The notes under the pieces are model-generated. The model made no database searches, had not been told where the DNA came from, and was given only the letters and a program-made list of their open reading frames with translations. A DNA stretch of 14,097 nucleotides from Flavobacteriales bacterium UBA2798. Lineage in GTDB: Bacteria > Bacteroidota > Bacteroidia > Flavobacteriales_D > UBA2798. Every line of letters starts with the position of its first letter. Position 1 is the stretch's first letter. This document shows positions 1 to 6,932 of the stretch, piece after piece. The stretch is from the NCBI GenBank assembly GCA_002351955.1, contig DEHO01000014.1, positions 127,622 to 141,718 of the forward strand, in the 5' to 3' direction. The translations under genes and the position numbers were made by a program.

Positions 1-140
1 GTGCCGATGTTATTGTTCCCGCAGCCGATATTTACCTTGCTGTAATGCGTTATGCAGATGTTACACAAATGCTGGTGCCTAAAGTTGGATTGTCGGATGG
101 AATCATTTATGAATTGTATAAGAAGAACAGGAAGAAGTGA
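1..140 (+). CDS. Ppx/GppA-family phosphatase, C-terminal end (partial)
   Basis: This is the last 45 residues of a gene that begins before the window. The open frame starts at base 3 and stops at the TGA at 138-140. The readable tail runs ADVIVPAADIYLAVMRYADV, then a VPKVGLSDGII stretch and a lysine-rich end. A final domain with an IVPAA helix followed by a 'VPxxGLxDGxxxEL' strand and helix is characteristic of exopolyphosphatase / guanosine pentaphosphatase (Ppx/GppA) proteins of the actin-like ATPase fold, which hydrolyse polyphosphate or pppGpp. The catalytic residues lie upstream and cannot be checked here, so the substrate is unknown. The family call rests on the recalled C-terminal pattern only. 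Confidence 0.72.
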   Translation, partial: ADVIVPAADIYLAVMRYADVTQMLVPKVGLSDGIIYELYKKNRKK

Positions 141-142
141 AG

Positions 143-189
143 GTGAATAGTTAGGTGATCGGTGAATAGTGAAAAGTGAATAGTGAAGG
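143..189 (+). repeat. Short GTGAATAGT repeat cluster
   Basis: The nonamer GTGAATAGT occurs at 143-151, 162-170 and 176-184. The last two belong to a tandem 14-base unit (162-175 and 176-189) whose copies differ only in their final two bases. On the + strand the unit contains TGA, TAG and TGA, so it stops all three forward frames. It lies just after the phosphatase stop codon. It has no inverted symmetry and does not look like a terminator. It may be a simple intergenic repeat that slips during replication. No function is claimed. Confidence 0.6.
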
Positions 190-263
190 GTTGTCGATGG
201 CTGGATTGAGCCGGTAGTGAGGTTTTGATGTGAGGTAATTAATAATCACAAAATCAATATAAC

Positions 264-593
264 ATGCAGCATCCGTTTAGACAGGAGAAATCTATTTTTG
301 ATGGTCAATTTTTATTGATTACTGAGGATAATGAATTTAGGATGAGTTTGTGGGTTAAAGGGTTTGGCATCCATAGTGCAAATGGAGAAGAGGTGCTGCC
401 CTTAGAAAGTTCTTTTAATTTGATTCGGTATGAAGAATCGGGGAATAGTTTAATTGTCCATTTTGATGTTTACCCTAATGGAAGAAAACAATACGATGCA
501 GAAATAAATCTATTTAATAGAACGTTTACATACAATAAGCAAACAATGGGTTTGGATAAATTTGTTGGAACGTTTATGAGTATTCAGGATTAG
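264..593 (+). CDS. Uncharacterised 109-residue soluble protein
   Basis: I do not recognise this family. The frame is open from ATG 264 to TAG 591-593 and encodes 109 residues with no signal peptide and no membrane segment. The alternating hydrophobic pattern (for example GQFLLITE, NSLIVHFDVYP, KQYDAEINLF) suggests a mostly beta-stranded, cytoplasmic, single-domain protein. There is no cysteine, so a zinc ribbon is unlikely. The gene lies 123 bases after the phosphatase stop and 72 bases before the aminopeptidase gene, so it is probably transcribed alone. Counting sample lines by hand gives about 33% GC, lower than the aminopeptidase gene next to it, which may mean a different origin. Reading-frame length and protein-like composition support a real gene, but no function can be given. 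Confidence 0.6.
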   Translation: MQHPFRQEKSIFDGQFLLITEDNEFRMSLWVKGFGIHSANGEEVLPLESSFNLIRYEESGNSLIVHFDVYPNGRKQYDAEINLFNRTFTYNKQTMGLDKFVGTFMSIQD

Positions 594-608
594 AGATTGA
601 GAATGATT

Positions 609-616
609 TAAATTTG
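609..616 (+). promoter_or_regulatory. Candidate Bacteroidota -7 box for the aminopeptidase gene
   Basis: TAAATTTG matches the TAnnTTTG consensus of Bacteroidota housekeeping promoters exactly. It lies 49 bases before the ATG at 666, which would leave a leader of about 45 bases. No clear TTTG element is present at the expected distance upstream, so this is a half-supported promoter. Confidence 0.35.
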
Positions 617-665
617 TCAATTAACTTTTATGAATTTTTGTTCATTGTAATCAAAAAAAACCTCA

Positions 666-1427
666 ATGTCGATAAGCAATGAAGATGAACTGCTAGGCGT
701 GCAAAAGGTGAGTGATGTTGTTGCGCTCACCTTGCGGGAAATGAAAGCATTTGCTCGCCCCGGTATGAGTACAAAACAGCTGGATGATTTTGGTGCTGCA
801 TTGTTGAATGAATTTGGCGCTCATTCCGCACCTCTGAAAACCTATGATTTTCCGGGCTGTACTTGTATAAGCGTCAACAGTGAGTTTTGTCACGGAATTC
901 CTTCGATACACCGCATTTTGCAGGAAGGCGATCTGATCAATATTGATGTCTCTGCCGAGCTCGATGGGTATTGGTCAGATAATGGAGCATCTTTTGTTCT
1001 TGGTGACGATTTTCATGGTCATCAGCAATTGGTGGATGCTTCCAAAGAGATTCTTCAGCGAGCCATCAATTCCATTCGGGGAGGTTTAAAAATTGCCGAT
1101 CTGGGTCATCTTATCGAAACGGAAGCGAAAAAACGGGGGTACAAAGTCATACGCAACCTTACCGGACATGGCATTGGCAGAAGTCTGCACGAATCTCCGG
1201 CAGAGATTGCGAATTTCAGAGACAAATACAATCATAACCGATTCAAGAAAAATGCTGTAGTGGCCATTGAGACGTTTATTTCTACGCATTCGGATATTGC
1301 AGTAACACTAAAAGACGGATGGACGATGGTAGGGAATAAAGGTGGTTTTATGGCGCAACACGAACACACTATTGTTGTGACTGATGTCGAACCCATTATC
1401 TTAACCTGGAATAATGGGATTTGGTGA
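666..1427 (+). CDS. map: Methionine aminopeptidase, type I
   Basis: This metallopeptidase removes the initiator methionine from new proteins in the cytoplasm. The 253-residue length fits a type I enzyme without N-terminal extension. All residues equivalent to the E. coli active site can be read: His76 (CHGIP), metal ligands Asp94 (NIDV), Asp105 (SDNG), His168 (GHGIG), Glu202 (AIETF) and Glu233 (QHEHT), and His175 (LHESP). The motif around the fourth ligand is AIETF rather than the IEPM of the main bacterial enzyme, and SDNG replaces GDTS. This suggests a divergent, possibly second, methionine aminopeptidase rather than the copy usually found near ribosomal protein genes. The start at 666 follows an A-rich leader with no Shine-Dalgarno sequence, as is common in this phylum. 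No neighbour is functionally linked. Confidence 0.9.
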   Translation: MSISNEDELLGVQKVSDVVALTLREMKAFARPGMSTKQLDDFGAALLNEFGAHSAPLKTYDFPGCTCISVNSEFCHGIPSIHRILQEGDLINIDVSAELDGYWSDNGASFVLGDDFHGHQQLVDASKEILQRAINSIRGGLKIADLGHLIETEAKKRGYKVIRNLTGHGIGRSLHESPAEIANFRDKYNHNRFKKNAVVAIETFISTHSDIAVTLKDGWTMVGNKGGFMAQHEHTIVVTDVEPIILTWNNGIW

Positions 1428-1625
1428 AAAGGGCAATAGTTTGAAGTTTCGGGTTTAGTTTTATTTTCGGGTTGTCCCTGAGGTTGTTCGTATTTTCATT
1501 AAATTGCCTGAAGGCGGAAATACTATGAGGTAGGTCAGTTTGAGTTTTCAATAGTAATCGTGTCATCGGTTGCTATTGTTGTGGTACATGGTTATTGCTC
1601 AAAGTTTGCAATTAATTTTTTAGGC
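1428..1625. other. Intergenic stretch without recognised genes
   Basis: These 198 bases separate the aminopeptidase gene from the preferred start of the PAS sensor gene. The sensor frame is open upstream to a GTG at 1560, but that extension (about 22 residues) reads poorly as protein. I see no exact TAnnTTTG box, no strong hairpin and no repeat. Confidence 0.4.
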
Positions 1626-3644
1626 ATGATCAAATTGGTTACTATACCTGATAAGGCCAAAGAATACCAGAAATATATGGTATTTGTAATCACAGTAATC
1701 TGGACTGTTGTAATTGGTGTAATTGTTTCTTTGGGTTTTATTTTTTTTCCGGATATCTGGCAACGTTATCTGACCTTTTTATTTGTTTCAATTCTGATTG
1801 GTTTCGCGAGTTTGCTATTGATCCGCAATGGACATGTTAAGTCGGCAAGCTGGTTCCTTCCGATTGTATTGTGGATATTTATAACAATTCCCTGCAATTC
1901 TGCAGGAGGAATATTGGCACCAGGAATAATGACTCAGATGAGTTTAATACTTACAGCAGGGTTATTATTGGGTTTTCGAGGTGGATTATTCATTGGACTA
2001 CTAACTATAAGTACTGATTTCTATTTTGTGTATGCCGAAATCAATGGGTTTTTACCTGAGCCAACGGTTATGCATACTCCAATGACCAGATGGATCAGCA
2101 ATATTATTCCTTTCGGGACTATTCTGGCCTTACAGTATTATTCAACCAACCATTTGCGAAGTAGTTTAGTTGCTACTCAGCGGGAAGTTGCACTTCGGGA
2201 AGAGGCGGAACGAGTGCTTAAACAGACGGTTGATAACTTGAAAGAGCGGGTAAAAGAGCAAAAAACTTTATACCGTTTAAGTCAGGTTTTGCGTAATGAA
2301 GAAGTAGGAATCCCTGAACTCACAAAGCAAATTGTAGAAACTCTACCTGCTGGTTGGCAGTTTCCGGATTATTTAAAGGCAAGAGTCAGAATCGATGAAA
2401 TAGAATTTTCTTCAAGCGGATTTGAAGAAAGCGAACAGCGACAATACGTTAAATTAAATACCAGTTCCGGAACTACAGTAGTTATTGAGGTCGTGTATGC
2501 TTCGGGTGTTCCTTGTAAGGATCCGCAACTTTTTTTAAAGGAAGAAGAACACTTGATAAAGATGTGTGCAGAAATGATTAAAATAAGTATGGACTCGCGG
2601 GAAAATAAAAAAGAACTGGAAGAATATAAATATGCGTTGGATATAGGTTCAATTGTTAGTATTGCTGATGTAAATGGTATAATGACATTTGTAAACGATA
2701 ATTTTTGCAAGATCAGTAAGTACGAAGAGCATGAATTAATTGGAAAACATTACGGTATTATATCATCAGAGAATCATTCAGACGATTTTTTTAAAGGACT
2801 TGCAAATGAAATGAAGAAAGGAAAGCCATACAGAGGCGAGTTTTGCAACCGTGCAAAGGATGGTTCTGTTTATTGGGTCAACACTTCAATTGTTCCGTTT
2901 TTAGATCAGAACGGAAAAATTTACCAGTACTTGTCCATCAACCATGATATAACTGACCGAAAAAATGCAGATGAAAAAATTAAGGAAAGTGAAAAACTGC
3001 TTAAAAAGATAACTAGCCAGGTTCCCGGAAATACTTATATGTTTGAAATTGAGGAGTCAGGTAAAGCTAATCTATTATTCGTTAGCAGAGGCACAGATTT
3101 GTTTAATCATCAATATAGTTTGGAAGAATTAAATGAACATCCGGAAAGGTTGCAGGAGGTTTTGTTTGAAGAGGATAAGGAAAAATTTAATGATGCAATG
3201 ATTGATGCGCATAAAACACGCTTACCAATCAACTTTCAATACCGGATTGTTATCAATGGGCATATCAGGTGGCGTTGGATGCAGGCAATTCCTGAAGTGG
3301 ATACAAAAGGAAGGGTGTTGTGGTACGGTGCAACAAGTGATATTACGCCACTAGTTGATTACATTACCTCTATAGAACAGATTATTTTTGATATCAGCCA
3401 TGTCCTTCGAAGACCGGTTGCTTCCATGAAAGGAATGTCGAAACTTGTTCTAGAAAGTAAATTGAATGAATCGGAGATTAAGGCTTTTTCAGAAAAGCTG
3501 CACCTTATTTCCGAAGAAATGGATGCTTTCCTCAGGGAATTAAATGAGATGTACTTAAAGAAGAAGGAAGAGAATGAATTGAAACTGGAAATTGATAATG
3601 GAATTGATAACCGGAGTTCATTGTTTAATCGCTTTCAGGAATAG
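1626..3644 (+). CDS. Membrane PAS sensor ending in a HisKA-like segment without an ATPase domain
   Basis: From ATG 1626 the protein has 672 residues. About six hydrophobic helices (roughly residues 18-41, 48-66, 74-90, 102-117, 119-137 and 155-172) form an N-terminal membrane sensor. A coiled linker (about 176-220) leads to a GAF-like region with the motif TLPAGWQFPDYLKARVRI (from residue 239). A PAS/PAC domain follows (about 336-445, ending NHDITDRKNA), then a PAS_3-type domain (about 465-575, with HIRWRWMQAIPEVD and ATSDITP). The last 90 residues look like a histidine kinase dimerisation domain with an H-box, SHVLRRPVASMKG, whose His592 could accept phosphate. The N, G1 and G2 boxes of the HATPase domain are absent, and only 91 bases separate the stop from arr, so the domain is not lost by frameshift. 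The protein may act with a separate kinase or as a phosphotransfer partner. The gene is AT-rich compared with its neighbours. A GTG start at 1560 is the alternative. Confidence 0.82.
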   Translation: MIKLVTIPDKAKEYQKYMVFVITVIWTVVIGVIVSLGFIFFPDIWQRYLTFLFVSILIGFASLLLIRNGHVKSASWFLPIVLWIFITIPCNSAGGILAPGIMTQMSLILTAGLLLGFRGGLFIGLLTISTDFYFVYAEINGFLPEPTVMHTPMTRWISNIIPFGTILALQYYSTNHLRSSLVATQREVALREEAERVLKQTVDNLKERVKEQKTLYRLSQVLRNEEVGIPELTKQIVETLPAGWQFPDYLKARVRIDEIEFSSSGFEESEQRQYVKLNTSSGTTVVIEVVYASGVPCKDPQLFLKEEEHLIKMCAEMIKISMDSRENKKELEEYKYALDIGSIVSIADVNGIMTFVNDNFCKISKYEEHELIGKHYGIISSENHSDDFFKGLANEMKKGKPYRGEFCNRAKDGSVYWVNTSIVPFLDQNGKIYQYLSINHDITDRKNADEKIKESEKLLKKITSQVPGNTYMFEIEESGKANLLFVSRGTDLFNHQYSLEELNEHPERLQEVLFEEDKEKFNDAMIDAHKTRLPINFQYRIVINGHIRWRWMQAIPEVDTKGRVLWYGATSDITPLVDYITSIEQIIFDISHVLRRPVASMKGMSKLVLESKLNESEIKAFSEKLHLISEEMDAFLRELNEMYLKKKEENELKLEIDNGIDNRSSLFNRFQE

Positions 3645-3735
3645 GGTTAAATTTATTGCTATTATCAACTTATTGAATCAACGTTTTTTATGAAGTAAGC
3701 AATTTGACATTTTTTTTAAAAGTAAAAACTGAGTC

Positions 3736-4164
3736 ATGACAGAAAATAAAGTTTCCGGAGCCATTCCTTTTGCGCAAACGTATTTTCATGGCACCAAGGC
3801 TGATCTTCGGTTGGGCGATCTGATTGTTCCGGGATACAATTCTAATTTTGGTCAGCGAAAGAATGCGAAATACATTTTTCTGACGGCCACACTTGATGCG
3901 GCTATTTGGGGTGCTGAACTTGCAGAAGGAACCGGAAGAGAAAGAATTTACCTTGTTGAGCCTATGGGTGCAATTGAAGATGATCCGGATCTGACAGATA
4001 AAAAGTTTCCGGGAAATCCTACAATGTCTTATCGTTCTACAGCGCCTTTTAAAGTTGTGGGGGAGCTTGCACATTGGCAGTCGCACCCTGAGGATCAGGT
4101 GAAAGCAATGAAAGATGCTCTGGAACGTTTAAAGGAGCAGGGAATAAATTCGCTGAATGAATGA
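3736..4164 (+). CDS. arr: NAD(+)-rifampin ADP-ribosyltransferase (Arr)
   Basis: This is a small cytoplasmic enzyme that moves ADP-ribose from NAD+ onto the ansa-chain hydroxyl of rifamycins and so inactivates them. The 142-residue length matches the Arr family. Diagnostic blocks are YFHGTKADLRLGDLIVPGY (residues 16-34), KYIFLTATLDAA (45-56) and the signature EDDPDLTDKKFPGNPTMSYR (81-100). The family's catalytic His, Tyr and Asp correspond to about His18, Tyr46 and Asp83 here, so the protein looks intact. The start at 3736 follows an A-rich leader. There is no integron attachment site, transposase or other resistance gene nearby, so this looks like an intrinsic chromosomal homologue. Resistance is predicted from family membership. 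The enzyme's natural role in environmental bacteria is not settled. Confidence 0.93.
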   Translation: MTENKVSGAIPFAQTYFHGTKADLRLGDLIVPGYNSNFGQRKNAKYIFLTATLDAAIWGAELAEGTGRERIYLVEPMGAIEDDPDLTDKKFPGNPTMSYRSTAPFKVVGELAHWQSHPEDQVKAMKDALERLKEQGINSLNE

Positions 4165-4471
4165 TTTCACAGGAATTTGATGGCCTGAAGTTATTTAATA
4201 AGATATTCAGGTTCAGAACAATTGTTGAGTTTTCTTTGGTGCTAAGGTATCCGGTGACTTTTCGTTTCCGTGACTGTTTTCCTTTTATTAAGAAGTGTAT
4301 GCTATTTAGAGAGTTGCCTTTTCCGGCTCAAAATGTTAAAATATCCTATTAAAAATCAAGCAGCTTTTTCATTTGTTATTTTTGTTGCAGACGTTCTATC
4401 GGTAGTTATTTATGGCCTTCCGTTATGAACATTATCGAAAACGAACTATTCATTTATCCAGATCATTTACT
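4165..4471. other. Intergenic stretch between arr and a small membrane protein gene
   Basis: About 307 bases lie here without a convincing gene. A 63-codon frame at 4161-4352 overlaps the arr stop, but its arginine- and phenylalanine-rich translation does not look like a protein, so it is not annotated. The stretch contains one candidate promoter box near 4377. I see no terminator hairpin, repeat or RNA gene. Confidence 0.4.
4377..4384 (+). promoter_or_regulatory. Candidate Bacteroidota -7 box
   Basis: TATTTTTG is an exact match to TAnnTTTG. Transcription starting just after it would give a leader of about 80 bases to the preferred ATG at 4472, or about 23 bases to the alternative ATG at 4412. 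There is no TTTG at the usual upstream distance, so the match could be chance in an AT-rich region. Confidence 0.3.
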
Positions 4472-4738
4472 ATGAAAAGCAAAAGACTTTTTCTTATTCT
4501 TTCTGTTGTAGCAGTATTGTTGGCAATACCCGCAATTGCAATGCAGTTTACTGATGAGGTGAAATGGGATGCTGCAGACTTTCTGCTAATGGGACTGTTA
4601 TTGTTATCGACAGGAATTCTGATTGAGGTCTTATTCCGTAGTGTTAAAAAGCGGAATTACCGAATTATCGGATCTGGAATTGTGCTGGGTGTATTCCTTT
4701 TGGTTTGGGCTGAACTGGCGGTCGGAATTTTTGATTAG
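4472..4738 (+). CDS. Small three-helix inner-membrane protein, unknown function
   Basis: From ATG 4472 the protein has 88 residues and three hydrophobic segments: about 5-23, 35-54 and 64-84. The motif AMQFTDEVKWDAADFLLMG sits between the first two, and a basic loop (RSVKKRNYR) between the second and third places that loop in the cytoplasm. The layout resembles small conserved Bacteroidota membrane proteins with an 'AMQFTDEV.W' motif that I recall but cannot name. The frame is open 60 bases further upstream to ATG 4412. The shorter start is preferred because it puts a charged MKSKR tip directly before the first helix, as is usual. The gene stands alone: the next gene is 122 bases away and functionally unrelated. 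Confidence 0.68.
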   Translation: MKSKRLFLILSVVAVLLAIPAIAMQFTDEVKWDAADFLLMGLLLLSTGILIEVLFRSVKKRNYRIIGSGIVLGVFLLVWAELAVGIFD

Positions 4739-4860
4739 GAGATGATTTGGTGGTGAAGTGAAGTTTTTTTCTGGTTTGATTGATCGGAACATTAGATTAT
4801 TAATTTCCCTTGATATTAGGTTTTTCCCGAACTTTAGCCTTCCACAATTGTTTCTCAGTT

Positions 4861-5877
4861 ATGAATAATCCAATCCTCCGTATTCGTCCGCTTGGCTTTC
4901 AATGGGCTACGCTCGATCCTTTTATTTTTTGTGTACATCACAACGATCGTTTTCCAAAGGGGAATGCGCAACAAGGTCCTGCTGTTTCTTTAAATGGTCG
5001 CCAGAAGGGAAGTGATTTTTCCGGTAAGGATGGATGGAGTATGTATCACGGCGATGCTATTCCCGGTTTTCCGGGTCATCCGCATAAAGGATTCGAAACG
5101 ATAACCGTTGTGCGAAAAGGATTGGTGGATCACACTGATTCTATGGGTGCATCAGGAAGGTATGGTGATGGCGATGTACAATGGATGACGGCAGGAAAAG
5201 GTGTACAGCATGCTGAGATGTTTCCCTTAGTGCATGAGGAGAAGGAAAACCCGATGGAATTGTTTCAGATCTGGCTCAATCTCCCTGCCAAACACAAACA
5301 TGCCGATCCGCATTACATCATGTTCTGGAAAGAAAAACTTCCTCATGCTGAATATGTTTCTCCCAATGGAGCAAAAGTAAAAGCAGAAATCATTGCAGGC
5401 GATCTTTGGGGCGTGAGAGCACTTAATCCTCCTCCGAAATCCTGGGCAGCAGAATCGGTGAACGCTGTAGCCATCTGGATTATTCATTGTCCCGCAGGTG
5501 CTTCTTTTAAACTCCCCGCAGCGGCAAAAGGATTGAATCGTGGTTTGTATTTCTACGAGGGAAAACAGGCTAAAATTGCAGATTCCGAAATAGGCGTTGG
5601 TCATGCAGTTGATTTACTTTCCGAAAGCGAAATCCTCATTACCAGTACTGGTCCCGATGCAGCATTTCTGCTTTTGCAGGGAAAACCCATCGCGGAACCA
5701 ACCATTCAGTATGGACCGTTTGTAATGAATACCGAAGCGGAAATTCAGCAGGCCTTTGCAGAGTACCGCAAAACCCAATTCGGTGGGTGGCCGTGGCCGA
5801 AATACGAAATGGTACACGAAAAAAGCGCAGGTAGATTTGCAAAGTATGCGGATGGAAAAACCGAAAAACCACAATAA
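4861..5877 (+). CDS. Pirin family protein
   Basis: This is a bicupin iron-binding protein of 338 residues from ATG 4861. The pirin N-terminal cupin is clear: FIFCVHHNDRFPKGN (residues 21-35), GHPHKGFETIT (72-82), DSMGASGRYGDGDVQWMTAG (93-112) and GVQHAEM (114-120). The metal ligands correspond to His73, His75, His117 and Glu119, spaced as in human pirin, and all four are present. A weaker C-terminal cupin follows, with LYFYEGKQAKI and LLLQGKPIAEP. Pirins have been described as quercetin 2,3-dioxygenases, redox-sensing cofactors and regulators of pyruvate metabolism; sequence alone does not say which applies. It is longer than many pirins because of an extended tail (FGGWPWPKYEMVHEKS). The frame extends upstream to 4810, but ATG 4861 matches the usual family start. 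The gene appears monocistronic. Confidence 0.92.
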   Translation: MNNPILRIRPLGFQWATLDPFIFCVHHNDRFPKGNAQQGPAVSLNGRQKGSDFSGKDGWSMYHGDAIPGFPGHPHKGFETITVVRKGLVDHTDSMGASGRYGDGDVQWMTAGKGVQHAEMFPLVHEEKENPMELFQIWLNLPAKHKHADPHYIMFWKEKLPHAEYVSPNGAKVKAEIIAGDLWGVRALNPPPKSWAAESVNAVAIWIIHCPAGASFKLPAAAKGLNRGLYFYEGKQAKIADSEIGVGHAVDLLSESEILITSTGPDAAFLLLQGKPIAEPTIQYGPFVMNTEAEIQQAFAEYRKTQFGGWPWPKYEMVHEKSAGRFAKYADGKTEKPQ

Positions 5878-5944
5878 GCAACCGATTATCGTCGCTGTTT
5901 TTTGAAATCTCTTTTCATTCGTTAAAAAGTGTGAAAAGAAGGAC

Positions 5945-5971
5945 TTGAGTTTTTTTACAATCTTAGTTTTG
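5945..5971 (+). promoter_or_regulatory. Candidate promoter directly before the barrel gene start
   Basis: TTG (5945-5947) and TAGTTTTG (5964-5971), the latter an exact TAnnTTTG match, are separated by 16 bases, shorter than the usual 19-21. The second box ends four bases before ATG 5976. Transcription would therefore begin at or just inside that codon, giving a leaderless message, or a short leader to the in-frame ATG at 5988. Confidence 0.45.
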
Positions 5972-5975
5972 TTGC

Positions 5976-6881
5976 ATGAAAACTCAAATGAAAGAGCCGG
6001 TTTTGGTTTTCCTTTTTTTATGTGCGACACTTATTTCTTCCGCTCAGGAAAATGAACCGGATAGTATTCGGATCAAAAATGAGATCCTGGACAGCTTGTT
6101 TATTCAGGAAGTTGAAGCACAAAAGGGAAGCGATAAGGTATTGCATGCAGAACCTTTATTCATTGATCTGATCCGCGATTTAGGGGCTCGTAAAGGAGAA
6201 CATGAGTTGAATATAGGAATGGGACTCACAGATTACAATCAGTTTGATGTTTATACAACTCTCATAGAATATGAATTTGCTCCTATTGATAGGTTGGGAC
6301 TTGAAATTGAATTGCCCTTTTCCTTTCATTACACAACAAATGGAAATCAGAACGCTCCTGGAAATAAGCTGAACAGTTTAAAACTTGCTGCACAGTATTC
6401 GTTTTTTGTCAATGAAAAACGCGCAACGTCACTTGCCCTTGGATATATTCATGAACTTGAGTTAACAGAATTTTCCCGATACCGAAGCGATCGTTTGTTT
6501 ACAGGTAATGTATTTAATCCATTTTTTGTGGCCGCCAAACGCTGGGGTAAAAATTTTCATACGCTTTTGTATTCGGGACCATTGTTTTTTACTCCTTTGC
6601 ATGGAGGTCATTCGGATCAGTTGCTTCAGATCAACAGTAATATTCACTACATGATTCCCGGAACACGAAATTTTGTGGGAATAGAATTCAACAAGGAAGT
6701 TTACCAAAACGATTTCGACATGGTGATTCGTCCACAAATGCGGGTGAGTGTTTCTCAGAACCTGCTGGTGGGAATTGTTACCGGTATTCCAATCAGTAGG
6801 GAGAATCAGCGTTTCAGCTCATTTTTGCGCCTCATCTACGAACCACGTAAATCGCTTATTGGCAAAAGCGCTCAGCACTGA
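5976..6881 (+). CDS. Outer-membrane beta-barrel-like protein with HAEPLF motif
   Basis: This 301-residue protein has a signal peptide ending about SSA|Q (residue 23). A hydrophilic segment then leads to a conserved-looking block, HAEPLFIDLIRDLGARKGEH (57-76). After that come alternating strands typical of a porin-like barrel (LNIGMGLTDYNQ, YEFAPIDRLGLEIELPF, SLALGYIHELEL, LLVGIVTGIPIS). I recall the HAEPLF...DLGARKGE block in a family of Bacteroidota envelope proteins of unknown role, but cannot confirm it without a search. An outer-membrane location is inferred from the signal peptide and strand pattern. The N-terminus could be the Met at 5988, which gives a more compact signal peptide and fits the promoter position. 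The gene converges on phoH with a 51-base gap and is probably transcribed alone. Confidence 0.75.
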   Translation: MKTQMKEPVLVFLFLCATLISSAQENEPDSIRIKNEILDSLFIQEVEAQKGSDKVLHAEPLFIDLIRDLGARKGEHELNIGMGLTDYNQFDVYTTLIEYEFAPIDRLGLEIELPFSFHYTTNGNQNAPGNKLNSLKLAAQYSFFVNEKRATSLALGYIHELELTEFSRYRSDRLFTGNVFNPFFVAAKRWGKNFHTLLYSGPLFFTPLHGGHSDQLLQINSNIHYMIPGTRNFVGIEFNKEVYQNDFDMVIRPQMRVSVSQNLLVGIVTGIPISRENQRFSSFLRLIYEPRKSLIGKSAQH

Positions 6882-6932
6882 TGTATCCACCGAGTTACTG
6901 AATACATTTTTTGGAATAGGAAATCCGTTGTT

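Noticed and set aside
143..189. CRISPR-like array
   Set aside because: The units are 9-14 bases, directly adjacent or irregularly spaced, with no spacers and no cas genes.
1560..1625. GTG start at 1560 for the PAS sensor
   Set aside because: The extra 22 residues do not improve the membrane topology. ATG 1626 gives a charged tip before the first helix, so the shorter form was annotated.
3688..4086. 132-codon minus-strand frame opposite arr
   Set aside because: The arr frame has unmistakable family motifs, and the antisense product has none.
4161..4352. 63-codon + frame overlapping the arr stop codon
   Set aside because: The translation is irregular and rich in Phe and Arg, with no domain, signal or leader, and the ATGA overlap alone is not enough to call a gene.
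5614..6030. 138-codon minus-strand frame across the pirin 3' end and barrel 5' end
   Set aside because: It is antisense to two clear genes, with a composition rich in Phe, Cys and Lys typical of a reversed frame.
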